Assembly (NCBI RefSeq): GCF_003515065.1 | Contig: NZ_QXGH01000014.1 | Coordinates: forward strand, 1 to 64,000 | Direction: 5' to 3' | Source of the DNA: Nocardioides immobilis | Lineage (GTDB): Bacteria > Actinomycetota > Actinomycetes > Propionibacteriales > Nocardioidaceae | DNA length: 64,000 nt | Shown here: positions 33,697 through 42,507 of the stretch, piece after piece | Layout of the letters: the number at the start of each line of letters is the position of its first letter | Position numbering within the stretch: position 1 is the stretch's first letter | Translations under genes and position numbers: made by a program | Notes under the pieces: model-generated | What the model was told of the DNA's origin: nothing | Databases searched by the model: none | The model's input: the letters and a program-made list of their open reading frames with translations, nothing else

Positions 33697-34842
33697 TCAC
33701 TGGGCCAGGTTTCCGATGACGCCCTGGACGAAGTAGTCCATCACGTCGTTGTCGGCGTACGTCGGTACGCCTCCCTCCTCGACGCGGACCTCGCCGTCCT
33801 GGTCGAGCACCGGTCCGGCGAACGGCGAGCCCTCCTCGGTGCCGAGCCACTCCTGGGCGGTCTCGATCGCCGTGATCGTCTCCTCGCTCACGCCCGGCCC
33901 GTACGGCGCCAGCACGAACGGGTTCGTCCCGGTCTTGTAGCCGACCCGGAAGTTGTCGTTGTACGCACTGCCGACGAAGTCGCCGTCGACCACCGTCTGG
34001 ACAATGTCCGTGTAGACCGGCCCCCAGTCCCAGACGGCGCCGGTGAGCCAGCCCTCGGGGGCGATCTCGGACGCGTCGGCGTGGTAGCCGACCGTCATGG
34101 CGCCCGACTTCTCGGCAGCCTGGATCACCGTCGAGGTGCAGTCCTGGTGCTGTGTCAGGACGTCCACTCCCTCGTCGAGCAGGCTTTCGGCAGCAGCCTG
34201 CTGCTTGCCCGGGTCGCACCATGACGAGGTGCTGACGGTGATCGTCTCCACGTCGGGGTTGACGGACTGCGCACCGCGCTCGAACGCGTTGATGTTCGCG
34301 ATCGTCTGCGGGATCGGGAACGCGTAGACGTAGCCGAGCTTGTCGCTCTCGGTCGCCGTGCCCGCGGCGATACCGGCGAGGTACATCGGCTCGTACACGG
34401 TGCCGAAGTAGGTGCCCGAGTTCTCCGGGATGTCGTCAGTGATCGTGTTGCCCTGCTGGACGACGACGACGTCGGGGTTCTCCTCGGCCACGCTCAGCGC
34501 GGCGTCGAGGTGCCCGTAGCTGGTGGCGAAGATCAGCTCGGCGCCCTCGTCGATCATCTGCTGCATGGTCGTCGCGGCCGTGTCGTCCTCGGGGACGTTC
34601 TCCGCCGTAAGCACCTCGAGGTCGGGGAACGCCGCCTCGACCGCCTGACTGCCTTCGTAGACGGCTTGGTTGTAGCCGAAGTCGTCCTTCGGGCCGACCA
34701 TGATGAACCCGACGGTGGTGGTGTCCTTGCCGGGCTCACCGTCACCGGAGCTCCCGGCCTCGGTCGCCGAGGTGCACCCGGCGACCACGAGCGCCGCGCA
34801 CGCGACGGCCAGGGCCCGGACGGTAGATTGATGGACGGACAT
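33697..34842 (-). CDS. BMP-family ABC transporter substrate-binding lipoprotein
   Basis: A 381-residue solute-binding lipoprotein of the basic membrane protein (Med/PnrA) family, whose members bind nucleosides, and in some cases purines or ureides. The signal peptide has a lipobox with Cys23 (VVAGCTS). Family stretches include VGFIMVGPKDDFGYNQAVYE and FATSYGHLDAAL. AAGGAG precedes the ATG at 34842 by about 8 nt. It ends 13 nt before the inactive hydrolase gene. Context with biuret and allophanate hydrolases suggests a ureide ligand; the family alone would suggest a nucleoside. Confidence 0.92.
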   Translation of the reverse strand: MSVHQSTVRALAVACAALVVAGCTSATEAGSSGDGEPGKDTTTVGFIMVGPKDDFGYNQAVYEGSQAVEAAFPDLEVLTAENVPEDDTAATTMQQMIDEGAELIFATSYGHLDAALSVAEENPDVVVVQQGNTITDDIPENSGTYFGTVYEPMYLAGIAAGTATESDKLGYVYAFPIPQTIANINAFERGAQSVNPDVETITVSTSSWCDPGKQQAAAESLLDEGVDVLTQHQDCTSTVIQAAEKSGAMTVGYHADASEIAPEGWLTGAVWDWGPVYTDIVQTVVDGDFVGSAYNDNFRVGYKTGTNPFVLAPYGPGVSEETITAIETAQEWLGTEEGSPFAGPVLDQDGEVRVEEGGVPTYADNDVMDYFVQGVIGNLAQ

Positions 34843-34961
34843 GGGAGATCTCCTTTGTTCACGCACTGCGCCACGGCTGACGAGTTCTCCAGACCAGGAG
34901 CCGGGGCGCGGTGTCTTTTTCTGGGGTCCTTCTTCGGTCAGTTCTGTCGGGCGATCGCGGG

Positions 34962-35882
34962 TCAGCCGGATGGCGGTGCGTTCTCGAAGACGCGTTTGAG
35001 CTCGGCCGGCGACGCCGACAGCGTCCGCTTGCCGAGGATCGTGAGGACGGCGAGGGTCAGCACGAACGGCACGGCGTCGAGCAGGAACTGGTTGATCTCG
35101 AACGCCCGCGCCTGGAGCGCGGGTCCGAGCGCGATCGCGCAGCCGAACAGGTAGGCGCCACCGAGGACGCGCCACGGGCTCCAGGTCGCGAAGATGACGA
35201 GCGCGACGGCGATGAACCCGCGACCGGCCACCATGTTCTCGAACCACGCGTTGGCGTACGCCGTCGCGAGGTGCGCGCCGCCCATGCCGGCGAGCACGCC
35301 CCCGGCGGTCACCGCGCCGATCCGGATGGCGTGCACGCTGTAGCCGTGCACCGTCAGTGAGTCGGCTCGCTCACCGGCGGTCCGGCCGAGCAGCCCGACG
35401 CGGGTCTTGAACAGGACCACCCACACCAGCGGGACCACGAGGTAACCGAGGTACAGCAGGGGGTCGTGCTGGAACAGCACGGGACCCAGCACAGGGAGGT
35501 CGCTGAGCAGCGGGACCTCCCAGGTGTCGAACCCGACGACGGGCTGTCCGACGTACGGCGCACCGAAGAGCGAGGTGAGGCCCAGGGCGAGGAAGAGCAG
35601 GCTCAGCCCGGACGCGAACTGGCTGGCGCCGCGTCGTACGACGAGGTAGCCGTGCACCAGGGCGAGCGCCCCGCCGGCGGTGGCACCCGCAAGGACGCCG
35701 ATCCACGGGTTGCCGGTCTCGACGCCGGCGGCATAGGCGCCGAGCGCCCCCACCAGCATCGACCCCTCGGTGCCGAGGTTGATCACGCCGGCGCGCTCGG
35801 AGACCGTCTCGCCCACGCCGGCGTACATGATCGACGTACCACCGCTGACGCCTCCACTGAGGACATCCACGACCAGGCTCAT
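34962..35882 (-). CDS. Nucleoside-type ABC transporter permease 2
   Basis: A 306-residue permease of the BPD_transp_2 family (NupQ/YufQ-like) with about eight to nine hydrophobic helices. GINLGTEGSMLVGALGAYAA-type sequence near residue 35 is characteristic (here VINLGTEGSMLVG), and AGRGFIAVALVIFATWSP is the conserved late loop. Its ATG overlaps the stop of permease 1 by 4 bases. The gap of 119 nt to the lipoprotein gene is the only sizeable one in the operon. Confidence 0.92.
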   Translation of the reverse strand: MSLVVDVLSGGVSGGTSIMYAGVGETVSERAGVINLGTEGSMLVGALGAYAAGVETGNPWIGVLAGATAGGALALVHGYLVVRRGASQFASGLSLLFLALGLTSLFGAPYVGQPVVGFDTWEVPLLSDLPVLGPVLFQHDPLLYLGYLVVPLVWVVLFKTRVGLLGRTAGERADSLTVHGYSVHAIRIGAVTAGGVLAGMGGAHLATAYANAWFENMVAGRGFIAVALVIFATWSPWRVLGGAYLFGCAIALGPALQARAFEINQFLLDAVPFVLTLAVLTILGKRTLSASPAELKRVFENAPPSG

Positions 35883-36949
35883 GCTGCGGCCTTCCTGCGC
35901 GAGGCCGTGAACCCGAGCACGGCGATGAGGATGAATGCGGTGAGGACGTGGATCGACGCAGCGGGCACGCCGGCGTCCAGCTGGAGGCTGTCGCCGCTCA
36001 CCGAGAGCGCCGCGAACACGAAGGCAGCGACCAGGATCGGGAATGGCTGGTGCCTGGCGAGCCAGCACGCGAGGAACGAGGTGTAGCCGAGCTGGTAGCC
36101 GAAGCTCGGTCGCAGCTTGTACTCGACGCCGGCGAACTGGATCATCCCGGCGATGCCCGCCAGGGCACCGCCGATCATCAGCGCCGACAGCACGAGCAGC
36201 CGCACGTTGAGCCCGGCGCGCCGGGCCGCCTCGGCGTTGCCGCCGGCGACTGAGATCTTGTAGCCCCACCGGGTGCGGCTGAGCGCCAGGTAGACGACCA
36301 CGGCGAGGACCAGCGCGAGCACGATGCCGACGTTGATGCGGGTGGCGGCGACGAACGGCAGCTTCGCGGCGTCGACCAGCTCCACCGTCGCAGGCTGACC
36401 GACGGGGCTCTCCCGCCAGGGTTGGTAGATCAGGAAGAGCAGGACGTCGAGGGCGACGAAGTTGAGCAGCAGCGTGCTGATCGCCTCGTTGACGCCCGCT
36501 ACCAGCCGCATGGCGGCGGCGATACCGGCCCACACCGCTCCGGCGACCATCGCCGAGACCAGCATCGCGACCAGCAGCAGACCGGGTGCGGCGGTCTCCC
36601 CGACGAAGAGGAAGGCGCCGCACGCGCCCACTCCGCCCATGATGATCTGTCCCTCGCCACCGACGTTGGTGAGGCCCGCGCGCGCAGGTACGGCGACCGC
36701 GAGCGCACCGAGTACCAGCGGCGTCATCTGGACGACGATCTCCTGGAGCGAGCGTGACCTGAGGAAGGTCGACTCCCAGATCCCGGTGTACGCCGTGACC
36801 GGGCTCGCGCCCTTCAGCAACAGGAGGACGCTGAACACGACCAGCGCGACCGCGAGGGTGCCCACCCAGCGCATCACCACGGGGAGTGCCCGGGAGAGCA
36901 GCGGGGCAGGCGTCTGCTCGGCCTCGGGATCAGCCACGACGGCGGTCAC
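35879..36949 (-). CDS. Nucleoside-type ABC transporter permease 1
   Basis: A 356-residue permease of the BPD_transp_2 family (NupP/YufP-like). The family hallmark GLTNVGGEGQIIMGG lies near residue 92, and helices follow to a basic C-terminus (SRRKAAA). The GTG at 36949 overlaps the ATPase stop (GTGA). With permease 2 it forms a heterodimeric channel. It is encoded between the ATPase and permease 2, the usual nucleoside-transporter gene order. Confidence 0.92.
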   Translation of the reverse strand: MTAVVADPEAEQTPAPLLSRALPVVMRWVGTLAVALVVFSVLLLLKGASPVTAYTGIWESTFLRSRSLQEIVVQMTPLVLGALAVAVPARAGLTNVGGEGQIIMGGVGACGAFLFVGETAAPGLLLVAMLVSAMVAGAVWAGIAAAMRLVAGVNEAISTLLLNFVALDVLLFLIYQPWRESPVGQPATVELVDAAKLPFVAATRINVGIVLALVLAVVVYLALSRTRWGYKISVAGGNAEAARRAGLNVRLLVLSALMIGGALAGIAGMIQFAGVEYKLRPSFGYQLGYTSFLACWLARHQPFPILVAAFVFAALSVSGDSLQLDAGVPAASIHVLTAFILIAVLGFTASRRKAAA

Positions 36950-38460
36950 GCCGCACCCCCGGTCATCAGGCTGCCGATGGACTGTCGGTCGAAGGCGGCG
37001 GGCAGGACCTCGCCCGAGATCGCCCCGTCGTGCATGACGAGGATCCGGTCGGCGAGCCCCATCAGCTCGTCGAGGTCCTCGCTGACGACCAGCACCCCCG
37101 CACCGGCATCGCGGCGTTCGAGCAGGATCTCCTGGGTACGGCGTACGTTCGCGATGTCCAGGCCTCGACTCGGGTAGGCCGCCACCACCAGCGTCGCGTC
37201 GAGAGACAGCTCCCGGGTCAGGACGACGCGCTGGATGTTGCCGCCGGACAGCTCGCTGACCCGTCGGTGCGGAGCGGCCATCCGCAGACCGAGCCGCTGG
37301 TCGGCGTCGGCGGTCGTCTCGCGCACCTTCCGCCAGTCGATGCCGAGACGTCTCGCTGGGAGCGGCCGTCCGTTGAGGATCATGTGTCCGGTCACGTCGA
37401 GCCGGCTGACGACTGCATCCGCGACGGGGTCCTCGGGCACGCTCGCGGCTCCGGCAGCAAGTGCTGCGGCCGCGGAGCGCACCTGCGTGCCGTTGATCCG
37501 GACCGTGCCGGCGCGGGGGCGGCGGAGCCCGAGGGCGACCTCGCACAGCTCACGTTGTCCGCTTCCCGCAACGCCGGCGATCCCGACCAGCTCGCCGGAG
37601 CGGACGGCCAGCTTGATCGCCTTGAGCGCGAGGTGGCCGCCGTCCGACGCACATTCGATCCCGGCCAGCTCGAGCGCAGGTGCGGCGCCGTTCGGCTCGC
37701 TCGTGCGCGCTGGCGGCCGTTGCAGGTCGGCGACACTGCGCCCCACCATCGCCTCCACCAGCTCGGCGTCGGAGTGCTGGCTCGGCACGATGTTGCTGAG
37801 GACGGCCCGGCCGCCGCGGAGCACCGTCGCCCGGTCCGCGATCGTGCGCACCTCGTCGAGCTTGTGGGTGACGATGACGACACCGAAGTCCTGGCTGCGC
37901 AGGTGCTCGACGACCCGGAACAGCGCTTCGACCTCCTGGGGCGCGAGGACGCTGGTTGGTTCGTCGAGGATCACCAGCCGCGCGCCGGTCATCAGGACCT
38001 TCAGGATCTCGACGCGCTGGCGCTCCCCGATCGAGAGGTGGCCGACCCACGCCCGGCTGTCGACCGCGAGGCCGAACCGTTCGCTCGCCTCGTCGATGCG
38101 CGCGCGCAGCGCTCCCAGGCGGAGCCGGACCCCGCCGGGGATCGCCAGGGCGATGTTCTCCGCGACGGTCAGCGCCGGGACCAGCCGGAGGTCCTGGAAG
38201 ACCATGCCGATGCCGAGCCGGCGGGCGTCGGACGGGCTGGCCACGACGGCCTCGTGGCCGTCGAAGACGAGCTGGCCGGCGTCGGGGTGGTAGACGCCGT
38301 AGATCATCTTGAGCAGCGTGCTCTTGCCGGCACCGTTCTCGCCGACGAGCGCGTGCACCTCGCCCGGCCAGACTTCCAGGCTGACGTCGGTCGCGGCCTT
38401 GATCTCGCCGAAGCTCTTGGTCAGCCCGAGCACCTCGAGCAGTGGATGGCAGAGGGTCAT
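36946..38460 (-). CDS. Nucleoside-type ABC transporter ATP-binding protein (double NBD)
   Basis: A 504-residue tandem ATPase of the NupO/RbsA type. The first half has Walker A GENGAGKST and a standard Walker B (LVILDEPTS). The second half has the degenerate P-loop GVAGSGQRELCE and signature LSGGNIQR. This asymmetry is normal for the family. It starts 1 nt after the GntR stop codon and overlaps permease 1, so the whole set is one transcription unit. Confidence 0.94.
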   Translation of the reverse strand: MTLCHPLLEVLGLTKSFGEIKAATDVSLEVWPGEVHALVGENGAGKSTLLKMIYGVYHPDAGQLVFDGHEAVVASPSDARRLGIGMVFQDLRLVPALTVAENIALAIPGGVRLRLGALRARIDEASERFGLAVDSRAWVGHLSIGERQRVEILKVLMTGARLVILDEPTSVLAPQEVEALFRVVEHLRSQDFGVVIVTHKLDEVRTIADRATVLRGGRAVLSNIVPSQHSDAELVEAMVGRSVADLQRPPARTSEPNGAAPALELAGIECASDGGHLALKAIKLAVRSGELVGIAGVAGSGQRELCEVALGLRRPRAGTVRINGTQVRSAAAALAAGAASVPEDPVADAVVSRLDVTGHMILNGRPLPARRLGIDWRKVRETTADADQRLGLRMAAPHRRVSELSGGNIQRVVLTRELSLDATLVVAAYPSRGLDIANVRRTQEILLERRDAGAGVLVVSEDLDELMGLADRILVMHDGAISGEVLPAAFDRQSIGSLMTGGAA

Positions 38461-38461
38461 C

Positions 38462-39184
38462 TCAGGCTCCTCGGTTGCGGCGACTGCGCAGCGAGCGCTG
38501 CCGGATCGCCTCGGCTGCGCGCTGCTCGACGACCTCGAGTGAGGCGCCGATGTGGTCCCTCAGCCGGTCGACGGACAGCGCGATGTCGTCGTCCAGCAGG
38601 GCCTCGACGATCCCGAGATGCTCGGCGATCGAGGAGGTGATGCGGTCCTCGGTCAGGAAGTCATAGGTGCGGACAGCCCGGATGCGTCCGTTGACCGACT
38701 CCAGGGTCTCGGCGAGCGCCAGGTTGCCCGATGAGCGCAGCAGGGCCAGGTGGAAGCTCTCGTCGAGCTCGATGAACGAACCGTCCGGCTCGGGTGGATC
38801 CGCCTGGATCGCTAGCCAGGCCTCCCGCAGCTCGACGAGTGCATCGCGGTCGTGGGAGATCCCTTCTTCCAGAGCACGGGTCAGGCCCCGCAGCTCGAGC
38901 GTGAGCCGCAGCTCGTAGAGGTCGCGCATGTCGAACAGGTCGATCTCTGCGACGTAGTAGCCACCGTCGTTGAAACGCTTGAGCAGGCGGTCGGCGTGGA
39001 GCCGTACGAACGCCTCGCGGACCGGCGTACGGGAGACGGCGAGCTGCTCGGCGATCGGCTCCTCGGCCAGGCGTTGGCCGGTCGGGAACTCTCCCAGCAT
39101 GACCATCCTCCGGATCTGCGTGTACGCGCGCTCCCGCAGCAGCTGTGCCGCGGTCGCGCGTGTCGCTGTGGTCTCGACGTCCAT
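38462..39184 (-). CDS. GntR-family (FCD) regulator of the biuret operon
   Basis: A 240-residue FCD-type GntR regulator: winged helix with PIAEQLAVSRTPVREAFVRL and a helical effector domain with the metal/ligand His pattern (ELDESFHLALL, SIAEHLGIVEAL). It is the first gene of the operon, one nt before the ATPase, so it is probably autoregulatory. A TGTATACA palindrome lies 47 nt upstream of its ATG. The effector may be biuret or a related ureide, by context only. Confidence 0.92.
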   Translation of the reverse strand: MDVETTATRATAAQLLRERAYTQIRRMVMLGEFPTGQRLAEEPIAEQLAVSRTPVREAFVRLHADRLLKRFNDGGYYVAEIDLFDMRDLYELRLTLELRGLTRALEEGISHDRDALVELREAWLAIQADPPEPDGSFIELDESFHLALLRSSGNLALAETLESVNGRIRAVRTYDFLTEDRITSSIAEHLGIVEALLDDDIALSVDRLRDHIGASLEVVEQRAAEAIRQRSLRSRRNRGA

Positions 39185-39229
39185 GTCCCGCTTCCGTTTC
39201 CCGAGTGACCCGACACGTCGTATGCCGCG

Positions 39230-39240
39230 CTGTATACAAG
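39230..39240. promoter_or_regulatory. Operator-like palindrome CTGTATACAAG
   Basis: TGTATACA (39231-39238) is a perfect 8-bp palindrome, extended by C/G outside. It lies upstream of the gntR gene at 39184 and between the two divergent units. GTATAC-centred sites are common for GntR proteins, so autoregulation is likely. Confidence 0.5.
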
Positions 39241-39342
39241 GCTGGACACTGAATGTTTCGGCGCTCAGCGACGGCCTATGACGTTTGCGTAACCGGCAGG
39301 ACCGACGTCCCTCCCCGCACGGGAGAGGCCTACGTTGGACCC

Positions 39343-39975
39343 GTGCATCCCCGCGCCCCCCGCGTCGTGCTGGTCCACGGGACGGCCACCGCCCCCGTGG
39401 TGTGGGACCGGCTCCGACCTCTGCTCGACGGCTACGACGTCTCGGCTCCGGAGCGGCCGCGCACCGGCGACCTGAAGGCCGAGTCGGCCTGGTTGGCGAA
39501 CCACGCGAGCGGCGCCTGGGTGGTCGGCATGAGCGGCGGAGCGACCCTCGGGCTGGAGCTGGTCCGGAACGGGACACCGCTCGCCGGCGCGATCCTTCAC
39601 GAGCCCGCCGTGGGGAGCCTGGTGACGGACCTGCTGACGCCCGTCACCGAGGCATTCGCCACCGACGGAACTCCGGGCCTCGCCCGCGCCCTGTACGGCA
39701 GCTCCTGGCACCCTGACATGGTCGAGACCAGCGATGACACCACGGCCGGCGAGCTGGCGATGTTCCGAGGGTTCGAGCCGGGCCCGGTGTCGCCGGCCTC
39801 CGGCAGGGTCCTGATCACGTACGGCGCCGCGTCCCCGGAGCCGCGTCACCGGGCCGCGCGGGCGCTCGCCGAGCGCTTCGGCTACGCCATCCGCGCGCTG
39901 CCCGAGGCCAGCCACTTCGTGGCGTGGGACGACCCGACCGCGTTCGCTGCCCTCATCCGCGACGTGATCGGCTGA
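39343..39975 (+). CDS. Alpha/beta-fold hydrolase
   Basis: About 210 residues from the GTG at 39343 (a longer frame opens at 39253). The fold is marked by VVLVHGTATAPVVWDRL, the nucleophile elbow GMSGGA, and a late SHFVAWDD with the catalytic His. It lies between the divergent gntR gene and the urt operon, about 325 nt upstream of urtA and on the same strand. Substrate unknown; a role in ureide ester or amide breakdown is only a possibility. Confidence 0.8.
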   Translation: MHPRAPRVVLVHGTATAPVVWDRLRPLLDGYDVSAPERPRTGDLKAESAWLANHASGAWVVGMSGGATLGLELVRNGTPLAGAILHEPAVGSLVTDLLTPVTEAFATDGTPGLARALYGSSWHPDMVETSDDTTAGELAMFRGFEPGPVSPASGRVLITYGAASPEPRHRAARALAERFGYAIRALPEASHFVAWDDPTAFAALIRDVIG

Positions 39976-40299
39976 CTCGGCCAATGCCCGCCCGGAATAG
40001 CGTGGAATCCGAACGGGCGTCCATTCCCCGCTTTGCACGGGCTGCGTCGTTCCGCCGCCCATGGCCTGTCAGGTCGCCGACCTCGGGTCCACCGCCCGCT
40101 GGCGAGCCACCTCAGCCGATAGTGGGGCAGCGTGCACTTGCGGAAGCGGCCGGCTCGTCATCACGATTTAATACCATTTGGTAATAGTTGGAAACGCCCT
40201 CTCCCTAGGTTCCTCGGCAACCGGGGACACATCGATGTGTCCCAGCCAGCACACGGCGGCCGTGTCGCCGTGCACCCTGATCGAGAGGGCTGCCCACCC
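39976..40299 (+). promoter_or_regulatory. Promoter and structured leader of the urt-ure operon
   Basis: No gene. A TACCA-TT-TGGTA inverted repeat (40172-40183), followed by TTGGAAAC, looks like a regulator site; GTAATAGTTGGAAAC has a weak GlnR-box look, but its spacing is off by one. Downstream are two stackable hairpins: CCTCGG-CAA-CCGGGG (40212-40226, one G-U pair) and a perfect 20-bp palindrome (40224-40243, GGGACACATC/GATGTGTCCC), sharing three bases. The leader of about 60 nt after it has no T tract. Confidence 0.5.
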
Positions 40300-41541
40300 G
40301 TGTTCTCACCACGCTCCCGCCTCGCGACCGGCACCGTCGTCGCGCTGACCGCGACCCTCGGCCTGTCTGCCTGCGGCAACAAAGACGGAGAAGGGACGGC
40401 AGCCGAGAGCTGCGTCGACACCTCCGGCGACAGCATCAAGCTCGGGTTCCTCAACTCCACGTCAGGCGCCATGGCGATCAGCGAGCAGACCGTCCGCGAC
40501 TCCCTCTCGCTCGCGGCGGAGGAGATCAACGCTGACGGCGGCATCCTCGGCAAGGAGATCGAGTTCGTCACCGAGGACGGCGCCAGCGACCCGGCGATCT
40601 TCGCCGAGAAGATCGACAAGCTGCTCACCGGCGACTGTGTCGCGGCGGTCTTCGGCGGGTGGACGTCCGCGTCACGGAAGGCCATGCTCCCGGTCGTCGA
40701 GGCCAACAACGGCCTGCTGTTCTACCCGGTGCAGTACGAAGGTCTCGAAGCGTCGGAGAACATCTACTACACCGGCGCCACCACCAACCAGCAGATCATC
40801 CCGGCGATGGACTTCCTCGCCTCGGAAGGCGTCGAGTCGCTCTTCCTCGCGGGGTCCGACTACGTGTTCCCGCGCACGGCCAACAAGATCATCAAGCAGT
40901 ACGCCGCGGAGCTGGGCATCGAGATCGTCGGCGAGGAGTACGTGCCGCTCGACGACGACGACTGGACCACGCAGGTCGCCAAGATCGTCGAGGCCGATCC
41001 GGACTTCGTCTTCAACACCATCAACGGCTCCTCCAACGTGGGCTTCATCAAGGCCTACTACGAGCAGGGGCTCACCGCCGAGACGAATCCGATCATCTCC
41101 GTGTCCATCGCGGAGGAGGAGGCGCCGGCGATGGGGAAGGACGTGACCGGGCAGTACGCCGCGTGGAACTACTTCCAGTCCGTGGAGAGCCCGACCAACG
41201 CCACGTTCATCGCGGCGTTCCAGGACAAGTACGGCGCGGAGCGGCCGACGTCGGACCCGATGGAGGCGGCGTACACGTCGCTGTACCTCTACAAGGCCCT
41301 GGTCGAGAAGGCCGAGTCCTTCGAGGTCGACGACATCAACGAGTCCGCTGACGGCGTCACCTTCGATGCGCCGGAAGGCACGGTCACGATCGACGGGGAC
41401 AACCACCACATCGCCAAGACCGCACTGATCGGACAGATCAACTCCGACAACCAGTTCGACGTGGTCTGGTCCTCGGAGAGCCCGATCGAGCCCGACCCGT
41501 TCCTCGAGGGCTACGACTGGTGGGACCCCAGCGCGGAGTGA
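40300..41541 (+). CDS. urtA: Urea ABC transporter substrate-binding protein
   Basis: A 413-residue lipoprotein binding urea outside the cell. The GTG at 40300 has GAGAGGG about 11 nt upstream and begins a signal peptide with lipobox LSAC (Cys25). Family stretches are GFLNSTSGAMAISEQTVRDS, FGGWTSASRKAMLPVVE and FYPVQYEGLEASENIYYTGA, which closely match UrtA. Upstream in-frame codons from 40132 are unlikely to be translated because they precede the signal peptide. It is first of the urtABCDE-ureABCFGD operon. Confidence 0.95.
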   Translation: MFSPRSRLATGTVVALTATLGLSACGNKDGEGTAAESCVDTSGDSIKLGFLNSTSGAMAISEQTVRDSLSLAAEEINADGGILGKEIEFVTEDGASDPAIFAEKIDKLLTGDCVAAVFGGWTSASRKAMLPVVEANNGLLFYPVQYEGLEASENIYYTGATTNQQIIPAMDFLASEGVESLFLAGSDYVFPRTANKIIKQYAAELGIEIVGEEYVPLDDDDWTTQVAKIVEADPDFVFNTINGSSNVGFIKAYYEQGLTAETNPIISVSIAEEEAPAMGKDVTGQYAAWNYFQSVESPTNATFIAAFQDKYGAERPTSDPMEAAYTSLYLYKALVEKAESFEVDDINESADGVTFDAPEGTVTIDGDNHHIAKTALIGQINSDNQFDVVWSSESPIEPDPFLEGYDWWDPSAE

Positions 41542-41622
41542 CGACGACCGGCTCGGTGCGCCCTCTCGGGGGGCGCACCGCGCTGACCAGCCCCATCCGC
41601 TCCGGGCTTCAGGAGACCCTCC

Positions 41623-42507
41623 TTGGACTCGTTCACGACCCCGCTGCTCGCCGGTACGGCCACCGGCGCGCTGCTCCTCATCGCCGCTCTCGGACTGGCG
41701 CTGACGTTCGGCCAGATGGGCGTCATCAACATGGCGCACGGTGAGTTCCTAATGGCCGGCGCCTACACGGCCTTCCTCACCCAGCAGGTCGTCACCAACG
41801 CGGACGTCTCCATTCTGGTGGCCCTCCCGGCTGCCTTCGTCGTCGCGGGACTGCTCGGGCTGCTGCTCGAGGTCACCGTGATCGCCTGGATGTACCGCCG
41901 CCCGCTCGACACCCTGCTGGTGACCGTCGGCGTGGGGTTGTTCCTCCAACAGCTGGCCAAGGACGTCTTCGGAGCCCAGGGCGACCCGGTGCGGACCCCG
42001 AGCTGGCTGGAGGGGAACCTCCCGGTGTTCGGCTACCACTGGCCCTACCGGCAGATGTTCACGATCGTGCTCGCGGTGGTCGCGCTCGCAGCCCTCGCCG
42101 CTCTCCTGAAGTACTCGTCGTTCGGACGGCAGATCCGCGCGACGGTCCAGAACCGCGACCTGGCCGAGACGGTGGGCGTCAGGACGCGCGCGGTCGACCG
42201 GATCACGTTCTTCGTCGGATCCGGGCTCGCCGGGATCGGCGGCGTCGCGGTGTCCCTCATCTCCGGCACGAACCCCCGGCTCGGTACGGCGTACATCATC
42301 TCCGCGTTCCTCGTCGTCGTCGCGGGCGGTCTCGGTCAGCTCAAGGGCACCGTCATCGCCGCCTTCGCGGTCGGCATCGCCACGTCGTTCTTCGCAGACT
42401 GGACCAGCGCCAGCATGGCGCAGGTCGCCACGTTCGCGCTCGTAGTGGTGTTCCTGCAGCTCCGACCGCAGGGCCTGTTCACCGTGCGCAGCAGGGGGCT
42501 GGCATGA
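41623..42507 (+). CDS. urtB: Urea ABC transporter permease UrtB
   Basis: A 294-residue branched-chain-type permease. It starts at TTG (41623), with CAGGAG about 10 nt upstream. Typical segments are FGQMGVINMAHGEFLMAGAY near residue 30 and VRTRAVDRITFFVGSGLAG near 185. It pairs with UrtC. The UrtC ATG overlaps its stop by 4 bases. Confidence 0.95.
   Translation: MDSFTTPLLAGTATGALLLIAALGLALTFGQMGVINMAHGEFLMAGAYTAFLTQQVVTNADVSILVALPAAFVVAGLLGLLLEVTVIAWMYRRPLDTLLVTVGVGLFLQQLAKDVFGAQGDPVRTPSWLEGNLPVFGYHWPYRQMFTIVLAVVALAALAALLKYSSFGRQIRATVQNRDLAETVGVRTRAVDRITFFVGSGLAGIGGVAVSLISGTNPRLGTAYIISAFLVVVAGGLGQLKGTVIAAFAVGIATSFFADWTSASMAQVATFALVVVFLQLRPQGLFTVRSRGLA

Noticed and set aside
40172..40195. A GlnR box upstream of urtA
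   Set aside because: GTAAT and GAAAC half-sites are 5 nt apart instead of 6, and no second pair follows, so it is only mentioned as weak.
40200..40300. A ykkC (guanidine-I) riboswitch upstream of urtA
   Set aside because: A CTAGGTTCC stretch resembles part of the motif, but the conserved GGTCCGAGAG and later ACGG elements are missing.
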